From the NCBI RefSeq assembly GCF_022664455.2, contig NZ_JAKRKC020000002.1:1674001-1738000 (forward strand): a DNA stretch of 64,000 nucleotides. Reading direction: 5' to 3'. The position numbers and the translations under genes were made by a program. The stretch comes from Actinomadura luzonensis. GTDB lineage: Bacteria; Actinomycetota; Actinomycetes; Streptosporangiales; Streptosporangiaceae. The notes beneath the pieces are model-generated. The model did not search any database. It saw nothing but the letters and a program-made list of their open reading frames with translations, and was not told where the DNA came from. The first letter of the stretch is position 1. Each line of letters begins with the position of its first letter. This document shows, piece by piece, positions 40,755 to 49,241 of this stretch.

Positions 40755-42167
40755 ATGGCTACCACCCCCCATATCAGCAGGCGCGAACTCCTCCGCGGCG
40801 CGGCCCTCGTGCCGGTCGCCGGGGCGCTCGCCGCGTGCGCCACCCCCGCCGCCAAGCCCACCGCGTCCGGCTCGGCCGCCCCGGTCGCGACCAGCGCCGC
40901 CAACCCGTTCGGCGTGGACGGCAAGAAGCCGCTGGAGGTGTGGATCTTCGACGGCGGCTTCGGCCAGGACTACGCCAAGAACATCCACGAGCCGCTGTTC
41001 AAGAGCAAGTACCCCGGCGCCGAGGTCAAGCACAACGCCACCAAGGAGATCACCAAGGTCCTCCAGCCGCGCTTCGCCGGCGGCAACCCGCCCGAGGTGA
41101 TCGACAACTCCGGCGCCAACTTCATGGACTTCGGCGCCCTCTCCCAGGACGGCCAGCTCCAGGACCTCACCCCGCTGCTCGACGCGCCGAGCTGGGACGA
41201 CCCGAACGTCAAGGTCAGGGACACCATCGACCCGTCGGTCGTGGAGATCGGCACCTACGACGGCAAGTTCAGCGTCCTCGGCTACGTCAACTACATCCAC
41301 GGCATCTGGTACTCCCAGAAGGTCTTCCGCGACAACGGCTGGGAGGTGCCCAAGACCTGGGACGCCTTCCTCAAGCTGTGCGAGACGATCAAGAAGTCCG
41401 GCAAGATGGCGCCCTTCACCTACGCCGGCAAGTTCCCCCAGTACCTCTACGAGCCGCTGCTCACCATGGCCGCCAAGGTCGGCGGCAACGAGGTGCTGGT
41501 CAACATCGACAACCTGGAGGACGGCGCCTGGACGGCCGAGGCCATGAAGACCGCCGCCACGGCATGGGCCGAGATCGGCGCGAAGTACCTCATGGAGGGC
41601 ACCACCGGCCTCGACCACGTGCAGACCCAGACCGCCCAGAACAAGTACAAGGTGGCCATGCTGCCCTCCGGCTCCTGGCTGGAGAACGAGCAGAAGACCA
41701 CCACCCCGCCCGACTTCGAGTACGGCATGTTCCCGATCCCCGACGTCACCGGATCCGACAAGATGCCGTACGGCACCCTGCACACCCAGCCGGGCGAGAA
41801 CTTCATCGTCTCCGCCAAGAGCCCCAACCCGCAGGCCGGCATGGAGTACCTGCGGGCGATGGTGTCGAAGAAGGCGGCCGGCGAGTTCAGCGAGCTGGTC
41901 CGCACGCTGACCGTGGTCAAGGGCGCCACCGAGGGCCGCGACATCTCCCCGGGCGTCACCAGCGCCACCAAGGCCGTCACCGCCGCCGGGTCCAACACCG
42001 TCTACTACCGCTGGCACAACTGGTACGGCCCGCTCAAGGACGAGGCGATCGCCGCGACCGGCCAGCTCATGTCCGGCGGCCTCACCCCCGACCAGTACCT
42101 GGAGCGCATCCAGAAGAAGGCCGACGAGATCAAGAACGACTCCTCGATCAAGAAGTACAAGCGCTGA
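40755..42167 (+). CDS. ngcE: NgcE-like GlcNAc/diacetylchitobiose-binding lipoprotein
   Basis: A 470-residue solute-binding protein. The signal has a twin-arginine motif (SRRELLRGAALVPVAGALAA) ending in lipobox LAAC, so Tat export and lipidation are likely. The mature protein has the NgcE pattern: PLEVWIFDGGFGQDY, KHNATKEITKVLQPRF, PPEVIDNSGANFMDFGAL, MLPSGSWLENEQK. AGGAG precedes the ATG at 40755; an ATG at 40731 is an alternative. Its stop shares a base with the NgcF start. Confidence 0.88.
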   Translation: MATTPHISRRELLRGAALVPVAGALAACATPAAKPTASGSAAPVATSAANPFGVDGKKPLEVWIFDGGFGQDYAKNIHEPLFKSKYPGAEVKHNATKEITKVLQPRFAGGNPPEVIDNSGANFMDFGALSQDGQLQDLTPLLDAPSWDDPNVKVRDTIDPSVVEIGTYDGKFSVLGYVNYIHGIWYSQKVFRDNGWEVPKTWDAFLKLCETIKKSGKMAPFTYAGKFPQYLYEPLLTMAAKVGGNEVLVNIDNLEDGAWTAEAMKTAATAWAEIGAKYLMEGTTGLDHVQTQTAQNKYKVAMLPSGSWLENEQKTTTPPDFEYGMFPIPDVTGSDKMPYGTLHTQPGENFIVSAKSPNPQAGMEYLRAMVSKKAAGEFSELVRTLTVVKGATEGRDISPGVTSATKAVTAAGSNTVYYRWHNWYGPLKDEAIAATGQLMSGGLTPDQYLERIQKKADEIKNDSSIKKYKR

Positions 42168-43078
42168 TGCTGTTCAACAGATATCGCCGCGGGCTGTTCA
42201 TCACCTCGTTCCTGGCAGCCCCGGTGATTCTCTACCTGGTCTACGTGATCTCCCCGTACGTCCAGGCGTTCTACATCGCGATGACCGACTGGCGCGGCGT
42301 CACGGCCACGCCGGCGTTCATCGGCCTGGACAACTTCGTGCGGCTCTTCGGCGACAGCATCTTCTGGAAGGCCGTCACCCACAACCTGGCCCTGCTGGTG
42401 CTGCTGCCGTTGATCACCATCGTCCTCGCCCTGTTCTTCGCCTTCCTGCTCAACGTGGGCGGCCCGCAGGGCGTGGGCGGCATCCGCGGCTCCCGCTTCT
42501 ACCGGGTGGTGTTCTTCTTCCCGCAGGTGCTGGCCGTGGCCGTGGTGGCGGTGCTGTTCCAGCAGGTGTTCCGGCCCGACGGCAGCGGCATGCTCAACGG
42601 CCCGCTCATGGCGCTCGGCGCCCGGCCGGTCGGGTTCCTGTCCGACCCCGGCGTGGCGTTCTGGTCGGTGCTGGGCGTGCTCGTGTGGCAGGCCGTCGGC
42701 TTCTACGTCGTGCTGTTCTCCGCGGGCCTGGCGAGCATCCCGCGCGACATGTTCGAGGCCGCCCAGATCGACGGCGCCGGCCGGTTCAGCCTGTTCTTCC
42801 GCATCACGCTCCCGCTGCTCTGGGACACCGTGCAGGTCGCCTGGGTCTACCTCGGCATCCTGGCGCTGGACGTGTTCGCGATCGTGTGGGTGATGACCGA
42901 CCAGCACGGCGGCCCCGACTGGTCGACCACGGTGATGGCGGCCGAGATCTACCGCAACGCCTTCCAGTACTTCCGCTTCGGCTACGCCTCCGCCCTCGGC
43001 GTCGTCATGTTCTTCTTCACCGTCGGATTCGCCGTCCTGTCGCTGCGCGTCTCGCGCCGCGAACGAATCGAGTACTGA
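42167..43078 (+). CDS. ngcF: NgcF-like sugar ABC permease
   Basis: A 303-residue CUT1 permease with about six helices (FLAAPVILYLVYVISPYVQA). The EAA loop is DMFEAAQIDGAGRFSLFFRI TLPLL. It overlaps the neighbouring genes by one base on both sides (TGATG), marking an operon ngcE-ngcF-ngcG. With NgcG it forms the import channel for GlcNAc/chitobiose, powered by an ATPase encoded elsewhere. Confidence 0.9.
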   Translation: MLFNRYRRGLFITSFLAAPVILYLVYVISPYVQAFYIAMTDWRGVTATPAFIGLDNFVRLFGDSIFWKAVTHNLALLVLLPLITIVLALFFAFLLNVGGPQGVGGIRGSRFYRVVFFFPQVLAVAVVAVLFQQVFRPDGSGMLNGPLMALGARPVGFLSDPGVAFWSVLGVLVWQAVGFYVVLFSAGLASIPRDMFEAAQIDGAGRFSLFFRITLPLLWDTVQVAWVYLGILALDVFAIVWVMTDQHGGPDWSTTVMAAEIYRNAFQYFRFGYASALGVVMFFFTVGFAVLSLRVSRRERIEY

Positions 43079-43968
43079 TGCTCTCTCGCAAGACCGCCCG
43101 CCTGGAGCGCCGGCGGCGGCTCGGGCCGCTCGGCGTCCTCACGCACGTGGCGCTGGTCATCTGGACCCTGCTGGTGATGGTGCCGATCCTGTGGACGTTC
43201 CTCGCCTCGGTCAAGAGCGAGGACGAGATCTTCGGCGACGCCTGGTCCCTGCCCGCCACCCCCCACTGGGACAACTTCGCGCGGGCCTGGGAGCAGGCGC
43301 ACATCGGGCAGTACATGCTCAACAGCGTGATCGTGGTGGCCTTCAGCACGTTCGGGACGATGCTCATCGGCTCGATGGCGGCGTACGTGCTGGCCCGCTA
43401 CCCCTTCCGCGGCAACCGGGCGGTCTACCTGCTGTTCGTCTCCGGCCTGGCCTTCCCCGTCTACCTGGCGCTGACCCCGCTGTTCTTCGTCGTGCAGAAC
43501 ATGGGCAACGTGCCGGTCGTCGGCCCCCTCATCGGCCTCAACACGCACGCCGGGCTCGTGCTGGTGTACATCGCGTACTCGATGCCGTTCACCGTCTTCT
43601 TCCTGTCGGCCTTCTTCCGCACGCTGCCGACGGCGGTGGGGGAGGCCGCCATGGTGGACGGCGCCTCGCACACGCGGGTGTTCTTCCAGATCATGCTGCC
43701 GATGGCGCGGCCGGGCATCGTCAGCATCACCATCTTCAACGTGCTGGGCCAGTGGAACCAGTACCAGCTCCCGCTGGTGCTGCTCCAGGAGCGCGACAAG
43801 TGGGTGCTCACGCAGGGCATCGCCGACATCTCCACCGCCGCCGGCTACGACCAGGACTGGGCGGCGCTGTTCGCCGCCCTGACGCTGGCCATCCTGCCGA
43901 TGCTGATCGTCTACACGGTCTTCCAGCGGCAGATCCAGGCCGGTCTGACGTCGGGTGCCCTGAAATGA
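43078..43968 (+). CDS. ngcG: NgcG-like sugar ABC permease
   Basis: A 296-residue CUT1 permease. EAA loop AVGEAAMVDGASHTRVFFQI MLPMA; typical ending VFQRQIQAGLTSGALK. It shares one base with ngcF. It is the last gene of cassette B, with a 57-nt gap before the phosphotransferase-like gene that carries its own promoter-like TAGGGT. Confidence 0.9.
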   Translation: MLSRKTARLERRRRLGPLGVLTHVALVIWTLLVMVPILWTFLASVKSEDEIFGDAWSLPATPHWDNFARAWEQAHIGQYMLNSVIVVAFSTFGTMLIGSMAAYVLARYPFRGNRAVYLLFVSGLAFPVYLALTPLFFVVQNMGNVPVVGPLIGLNTHAGLVLVYIAYSMPFTVFFLSAFFRTLPTAVGEAAMVDGASHTRVFFQIMLPMARPGIVSITIFNVLGQWNQYQLPLVLLQERDKWVLTQGIADISTAAGYDQDWAALFAALTLAILPMLIVYTVFQRQIQAGLTSGALK

Positions 43969-44025
43969 CCTCGGGCGCGCGGAAACGGCTCGCGCGCCCG
44001 GCCCGCCCCCTTTAGGGTGCGGGGT

Positions 44026-44871
44026 GTGACTGGCGACATCCGCGCGTTGCTGGCCCGCCACCTCCCCGGCTACCAGGTCCGCACGATCGTCCCGCTCGGC
44101 CAGGGGCTCGACCACACCGTGTCCGAGGTCAACGGCGAGCTGCTGATCAGGCTGCCCAAGGCGGCCGACCCCGAGGCCGTCCGCCAGGAGGCGGCCCGCC
44201 TCGCGGCGGTCGCCGAGCTGTCCCCGCTGCCGGTGCCCGAGGTCGTCTTCGCCGACGCCGAGGCGGGCGTCCTCGCCTGCCGCAAGCTCCCCGGCCGGCC
44301 GCTCAACGAGCACCCGCCGCCCGACCCGGCCCGCCTGGCCGGGCCGCTCGGCCGCTTCCTCGGCGCCCTGCACGCCGCCGACCCCGGCCGCATGCGTGAC
44401 CTCGCCCCGCTCGACCTCTACCCGGCCCCGGCCCTGCTGCAGGACGCCGAGCTCGACTACCGCGACGTCGAGGCGCACGTCCCCGTGGACCAGCGGGCCC
44501 TGGTCGAGCGCTTCCTCGCCGAGCCGCCGCCCGGCGAGCCCCGCTCGCTGCGCTTCTGCCACAACGACCTCGGCGCCGAGCACATCCTGGTCGACGCCGC
44601 CACCGGCACGGTGACCGGCGTCATCGACTGGAGCGACGCCGCCGTCACCGACCCGGCCCACGACTTCGCCCGCCTCTACCGCGACCTCGGGCCCGGGTTC
44701 TTCGAGCTGACGGCCGCGCACTACCCCTTCCCCCTCACCGGCGACGACCGCGCCCGCATCCGCTTCCACGCCCGCTGCGCGCTCATCGAGGACCTCGCCT
44801 ACGGCCTCAGCACCGGCCCCCGGCACTACGCCGACGCCGCGCTCGCCCACCTCGCCCGGACGTTCTCATGA
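44026..44871 (+). CDS. Aminoglycoside phosphotransferase (APH) family kinase
   Basis: A 281-residue APH/choline-kinase-fold protein: start LDHTVSEVNGELLIRLPK, Brenner motif RFCHNDLGAEHILVD and the metal-binding GVIDWSDAAVTDPAHDFA. Most chromosomal members act on housekeeping small molecules rather than antibiotics. TAGGGT (44013-44018) lies 7 nt before the GTG, so a leaderless message is likely; GTG at 44026 was chosen for this reason. Coupled to the following GNAT gene (ATGA). Confidence 0.87.
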   Translation: MTGDIRALLARHLPGYQVRTIVPLGQGLDHTVSEVNGELLIRLPKAADPEAVRQEAARLAAVAELSPLPVPEVVFADAEAGVLACRKLPGRPLNEHPPPDPARLAGPLGRFLGALHAADPGRMRDLAPLDLYPAPALLQDAELDYRDVEAHVPVDQRALVERFLAEPPPGEPRSLRFCHNDLGAEHILVDAATGTVTGVIDWSDAAVTDPAHDFARLYRDLGPGFFELTAAHYPFPLTGDDRARIRFHARCALIEDLAYGLSTGPRHYADAALAHLARTFS

Positions 44872-45419
44872 GGTCCATCTGGGTCGGCGAGCGCGTCCGG
44901 CTGCGCGCCAGGGAGCCGGCGGACTGGGAGGTCTTCCACGCCTTCGACGAGGACTCCGAGGCGGTGCGCGACGGCTGGCGCCTCCAGCCGCCGCGCTCGG
45001 CGGCCCGCGCCCAGAAGGCCGCCGAGGAGGCCGCGGGGGAGGAGCCGGACCTCGACCGGTTCGACCTGGTGATCGCCGAGCTGGGGAGCGGCGCCCCGGT
45101 CGGCGCGATCAACACCCACCAGATCGACCGCGACCACGGCACCTTCGCCTACGGCCTCAGCGTCGGCCGGCCCCACCGGCGCAACGGCTACGCCTCCGAG
45201 GCCGTCGTGCTCGTGCTGCGGTACATGTTCTTCGAGCGCCGCTTCCAGAAGGCCGAGGCGTGGGTGTACGGCTCCAACGAGCCCTCGCTGGCCCTGCACC
45301 GGCGGATGGGCTTCGTCGAGGAGGGCCGCCGCCGCAGGAGCCACTACCACGCCGGCCGCTACGACGACGAGGTGCTGTTCGGCATGACGATCGAGGAGTT
45401 CACCGAGCGCTACGCCTGA
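44868..45419 (+). CDS. GNAT family N-acetyltransferase
   Basis: A 183-residue RimJ/RimL-like acetyltransferase. It starts VWVGERVRLRARE-like (IWVGERVRLRAREPADWEVF), with the acetyl-CoA loop GRPHRRNGYASEAVVLVLRY and C-terminal LALHRRMGFVEEGRRRRSHY. The ATG overlaps the APH stop, so both proteins are made together. The 3' end overlaps the convergent metE remnant by 10 nt. Substrate unknown. Confidence 0.9.
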   Translation: MRSIWVGERVRLRAREPADWEVFHAFDEDSEAVRDGWRLQPPRSAARAQKAAEEAAGEEPDLDRFDLVIAELGSGAPVGAINTHQIDRDHGTFAYGLSVGRPHRRNGYASEAVVLVLRYMFFERRFQKAEAWVYGSNEPSLALHRRMGFVEEGRRRRSHYHAGRYDDEVLFGMTIEEFTERYA

Positions 45420-47556
45420 CCGGCCCGCTCCCGCAGGCGGCGGGCGGCCGCGACGACGTTGGCGAGGGCCGCCTCCACCTGCTCGTACGTCCGCGTCTTC
45501 AGCCCGCAGTCCGGGTTCACCCAGACCCGCTCGGCGGGCAGCGCGGCCAGCGTCCGCCGCAGCAGCTCCTCGACCTCCGCCGCGGGCGGCACGCGCGGCG
45601 AGTGGATGTCGTAGACGCCCGGCCCGAGCCCGCGCCCGAACTCCCGCACCGCGCCCAGAATGCGCGCCCCCGACCGGGCCGACTCGATCGTGGTCACGTC
45701 GGCGTCCAGCCCGTCGATCGCGGCGAGGATCTGGTCGGCGTCCGAATAGCACAGGTGCGTGTGGATCTGCGTGCGGTCGGCGACGCCCGAGGTGGCCCGC
45801 CGGTACGCCGCGACCGCCCACTCCAGGTACTCCTCCTGCGCCGCCCGCCGCAGCGGCAGCAGCTCGCGCAGCGCCGGCTCGTCCACCTGGATGATCGACG
45901 TCCCGGCCGCCTCCAGGTCGGCCACCTCCTCCCTGATGGCCTCCGCGACCTGGAACACCACGTCGCGCAGCGGCAGGTCGTCCCGGCGGAACGACCAGGC
46001 CACGATCGTCACGGGGCCGGTCAGCATGCCCTTGACCGGCTGCTCCGTCAGCGACTGCGCGTACCGGGCCCAGCGCACCGTGATCGGCGCCGGCCGGCGC
46101 ACGTCGCCGTGCAGGATCGGCGGGCGGGTGCAGCGGGAGCCGTACGACTGGACCCAGCCGTTCCTGGTGACGGCGAAGCCGTCGAGGTGCTCGGCGAAGT
46201 ACTGCACCATGTCGTTGCGCTCGGGCTCGCCGTGCACCAGGACGTCCAGGCCGAGCCGCTCCTGCAGCCGGATCACCCGCTCGATCTCGGCCTCGACGCG
46301 GCGCTCGTACTCCCCGGCGCTCAGCGTGCCCGCGGTGACGGCGGCGCGGGCCGCGCGCAGCTCGCCGGTCTGCGGGAACGAGCCGATCGTGGTGGTGGGC
46401 AGCGGCGGCAGCCCGAGGTGCGCGGCCTGCGCCGCGGCCCGCACCGGGTACGGCGCGCGGCCTCCGCCGGCACCGGCCCCGGCAGCGCCACGGACGGCCC
46501 GGCGGGGACGGCCGCGCCGTCGCGCGGCATCCCGGCCAGGGCCACCACCTCGGCCACCTTCTGCTCGGCGAAGGCCAGCCGGGCCCGCAGCGCCGGGTCC
46601 AGGTCCGGCTCGGCCGCCACGTCGTAGGGGACGTGCAGCAGCGAGCACGACGTGCTCACCGTGACCCGGTCGGCGCGGATCGCGGCCAGCGCCGCGAGGG
46701 CCGGCTCCGGCGCGGTCCGCCACACGTCGCGCCCGGACACCACGCCCGCGACCACGGTCCTGCCGGTCAGGTCCAGGGCGGGGACGCCGCCGCGCACCAG
46801 GTCCAGGCCGATGGCCTCCACCGGCGTGGCGGCCAGCGCGGGCAGCGCCTCGCCGAGGTCGCCGAAGTACGAGGCGACGAACAACCCCGGCCGGGCGGGC
46901 AGCGCGCCGAGCCGGTCGTAGGCGGCGCGCACCGCGGCCAGCTCCTCCGGCGTGCGGTCGGCGACCAGCGCGGGCTCGTCGAGCTGCACCCAGGCCACGC
47001 CCTCGGCGGCCAGCTCGGCGAGCAGCTCCGCGTAGCAGCCGAGCACGTCCTCCAGCCGGTCCAGCGCCCCCGCCAGCAGCAGGAACGTCACCGGTCCCAC
47101 GAGCACCGGGCGGGTCTCGTACCCGAGGGCCCGCGCCTCGCGCACCTCGCCGAGCGGCTTGGCGGCGTCCAGCTTGAACACGGTGTCCGGGCCGATCTCG
47201 GGGACGATGTAGTGGTAGTTGGTGTCGAACCACTTCGTCATCCGCAGCGGAGCCAGGCCGTCGGTGCCGCGGGCCATCGCGAAGTAGGGGTCGGCGGCCC
47301 CCCGGTAGCGCTCCGGCACCGCGCCCAGGAGCACCGCCGTGTCGAGCACGTGGTCGTAGAGCGAGAACGTGTTCGACGGCAGCCCCTCCAGCCCCAGCCC
47401 GGCCAGCCGCCGCCAGGTCGCGGCCCGCAGCTCCGCCCCCGTCCGCTCCAGCTCGGCCCGCGTCGAGCGCCCGTCCCAGTACGCCTCCAGGGCCCGCTTC
47501 AGCTCCCTGTCCGGCCCGATCCGCGGATATCCCAGCACGGTGGACGTCGGAAACAT
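45410..47556 (-). pseudogene. metE: metE, cobalamin-independent methionine synthase, frameshifted
   Basis: Both halves of MetE are intact but in different frames. The N-terminal half starts at 47556 (TVLGYPRIGPDRELKRALEA YW) and runs to about VALPGPVPAEAA near 46460. The C-terminal catalytic half resumes as PYPVRAAAQAAHLGLPPLPT TTIGSFPQT and keeps zinc-site residues (HTHLCYSD; VWVNPDCGLKTR). The break sits in the alternating run CGGCGCGCGG at 46451-46460: one surplus CG dinucleotide, or one lost base, would explain it. The total is about 715 codons, slightly under the usual 750. It may be a true pseudogene, leaving methionine synthesis to a cobalamin-dependent MetH, or a sequencing error. Confidence 0.88.
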
Positions 47557-47640
47557 CTCTTCTTCCTCTCAACAGGTGTGCGGTCGCCTGCGATCGTGCC
47601 GATCTTCCGCCGGGTCGTGCACCATGTATTGGTGCTGCTT

Positions 47641-48480
47641 ATGCTCAGAGAGATCCACTGCTTCACCCGGGTCGCCGCCCGGCTGAGCTTCTCGGCCGCC
47701 GCCGCCGACCTGGGCATGTCGCAGCCGGCGATGAGCCAGGCCATCACCCGGCTCGAACGCGCCGCCGGCGTCCGGCTCTTCGAGCGCACCGCCCGCGAGG
47801 TGCGGCTCACCGCCGCCGGCAAGGCGCTGCTGCCCTATGCCGAGCAGGTGCTGGAGTCGGCCGCCGCGTTCACCGCCGAAGCCGCCCGGCTCGCCCGGCC
47901 GACCATTCACCTGGCTTATCCACCGCTCGTCGGCACGCTCGCCGCCCGCGTCGTGCGCCGCCTGGCCGGGCGCAGCCCGTCGATCGGCGTGGAGCTGCGC
48001 GCCGCCGGCCGCGCCGCGGCGGCGCAGGCGCTCGCGGCGGGCGAGGTCTCGGCCGCCATCCTCGCCACCCCGGCCCCGGCCGCGTTCGTCACGGCCGCCC
48101 GCTTCCACGTGACCGTGGACCACCTGGCCGTCCCGGCCGGCCACCGCCTGGCCGCCCGCCCCCGGCTCACCCCGGACGACCTGGCCGGCCACCTCCTGCT
48201 CACCCCGTCCGCCCGCCCGTGGGCGGGCCTGCCCGGCCGCTCGCGCCTGGTCCCCGACGACGACTTCGGCGCCGCGCTCGACCTGGTGGCGGCCGGCGCG
48301 GGCCTGCTGCCCATCCCGCAGCTCCTGGTCCGCGCGGTGCGCCGCGACGATGTGCGCTTCGTGCCGCTGGAGGCGGGGGAGCTGCGGATCACCTACGCGC
48401 TGGCCTGGTCACGCGACCGGGTCACACCCGAGCTCATGGCCCTGGTGCAGGCCGTCCAGGACGCCCTGTGGACCCGCTGA
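47641..48480 (+). CDS. LysR family regulator, possibly MetR-like
   Basis: A 279-residue LTTR with the HTH FTRVAARLSFSAAAADLGMS QPAMSQAITRLERAAGVRLF and an effector domain (TIHLAYPPLVGTLAARVVRR; GAALDLVAAGAGLLPIPQLL V). It is divergent from metE over an 84-nt gap, the arrangement of metR/metE in other bacteria, so control of metE is a reasonable inference. If metE is really broken, its target may be lost. Its stop directly abuts the stop of the convergent pentapeptide gene. Confidence 0.88.
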   Translation: MLREIHCFTRVAARLSFSAAAADLGMSQPAMSQAITRLERAAGVRLFERTAREVRLTAAGKALLPYAEQVLESAAAFTAEAARLARPTIHLAYPPLVGTLAARVVRRLAGRSPSIGVELRAAGRAAAAQALAAGEVSAAILATPAPAAFVTAARFHVTVDHLAVPAGHRLAARPRLTPDDLAGHLLLTPSARPWAGLPGRSRLVPDDDFGAALDLVAAGAGLLPIPQLLVRAVRRDDVRFVPLEAGELRITYALAWSRDRVTPELMALVQAVQDALWTR

Positions 48481-49152
48481 TCACGCCACGGTGATGCCGC
48501 GGGCGGCGAGGATGGCGTTGGCCTGGGCCTGGTTGATGACCGCGCCCGCGAACGCGCGCAGCCGGGCGTCGTCGGGCTGCCCGAGGTCGGCGCCCCGCAG
48601 GTCGGCCTTCGTGAACGTGGCGCCGAGCAGGCGGGCGCCGAGGAGCCGGCAGTCGTTCAGGGTGGCCTCGGTGAAGTCGCAGCCCGACAGGTCGGCGTCG
48701 TCGAAGCGCACGCCCTCGACCAGCGCGCCGCGCAGCGAGCAGCCGCCCAGGTTGGCCAGGGTGAGGTTGGAGCGGGTGAGCGTGAAGCCGGTGCCGCGCG
48801 AGGCGGTGAGCGAGGCGCCGATCATGCGGCAGCCGGTGAACGCGGCGTCGGTCAGCAGCGCCCCGGCGAACTGGGCCGAGGACAGGTCGACGTCGGTGAA
48901 GGAGGCGTCGATGAGGTCGGCGTCGTTGAAGCGGGTGCGCATGCCGCCTCCGCCCGTGAAGACCGCGCCGTCGAGGTCGGCCCTGCGGAAGTCGGTGCCG
49001 TCGAGGACGCAGGACTCGAACCTGGCCCCGCCGAGCGCGGCCCCCCACAGGTCGGCCTCCGTCAGGTCGCAGCCCCGGAACAGGTGCTGCTCGCCGGGCG
49101 GCAGCCGGTCGCCCAGCGCCTTGTGGGAAAGGTCCTCGCCGTCGAAGTCCAC
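48481..49152 (-). CDS. Pentapeptide repeat protein
   Basis: A 223-residue protein with about 25 A(D/N)Lxx-type five-residue repeats across residues 25-190 (CDLTEADLWGAALGGARFES; ADLIDASFTDVDLSSAQFAG; ADLSGCDFTEATLNDCRLLG). They fold as a right-handed four-sided beta helix. Some relatives protect DNA gyrase, but most have no known role. The C-terminal 30 residues are helical (AVINQAQANAILAARGI). It starts with GTG. The TxxC-rich repeat composition is normal for actinomycete members. Confidence 0.9.
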   Translation of the reverse strand: MDFDGEDLSHKALGDRLPPGEQHLFRGCDLTEADLWGAALGGARFESCVLDGTDFRRADLDGAVFTGGGGMRTRFNDADLIDASFTDVDLSSAQFAGALLTDAAFTGCRMIGASLTASRGTGFTLTRSNLTLANLGGCSLRGALVEGVRFDDADLSGCDFTEATLNDCRLLGARLLGATFTKADLRGADLGQPDDARLRAFAGAVINQAQANAILAARGITVA

Positions 49153-49241
49153 GGCCGGAAGCCTACCGGCCGCCGGTCCCGAGCCGCCGCGCCGCGGGGG
49201 GCAGGGCCGGTCGGTGGTCCGGAGCCGTCGCGCCGCAGAAG

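Noticed and set aside
49153..49241. Possible small gene in the gap between the pentapeptide protein and nagZ.
   Set aside because: The 89-nt gap is GC-rich and contains no start codon with a binding site; it is probably promoter and terminator sequence.
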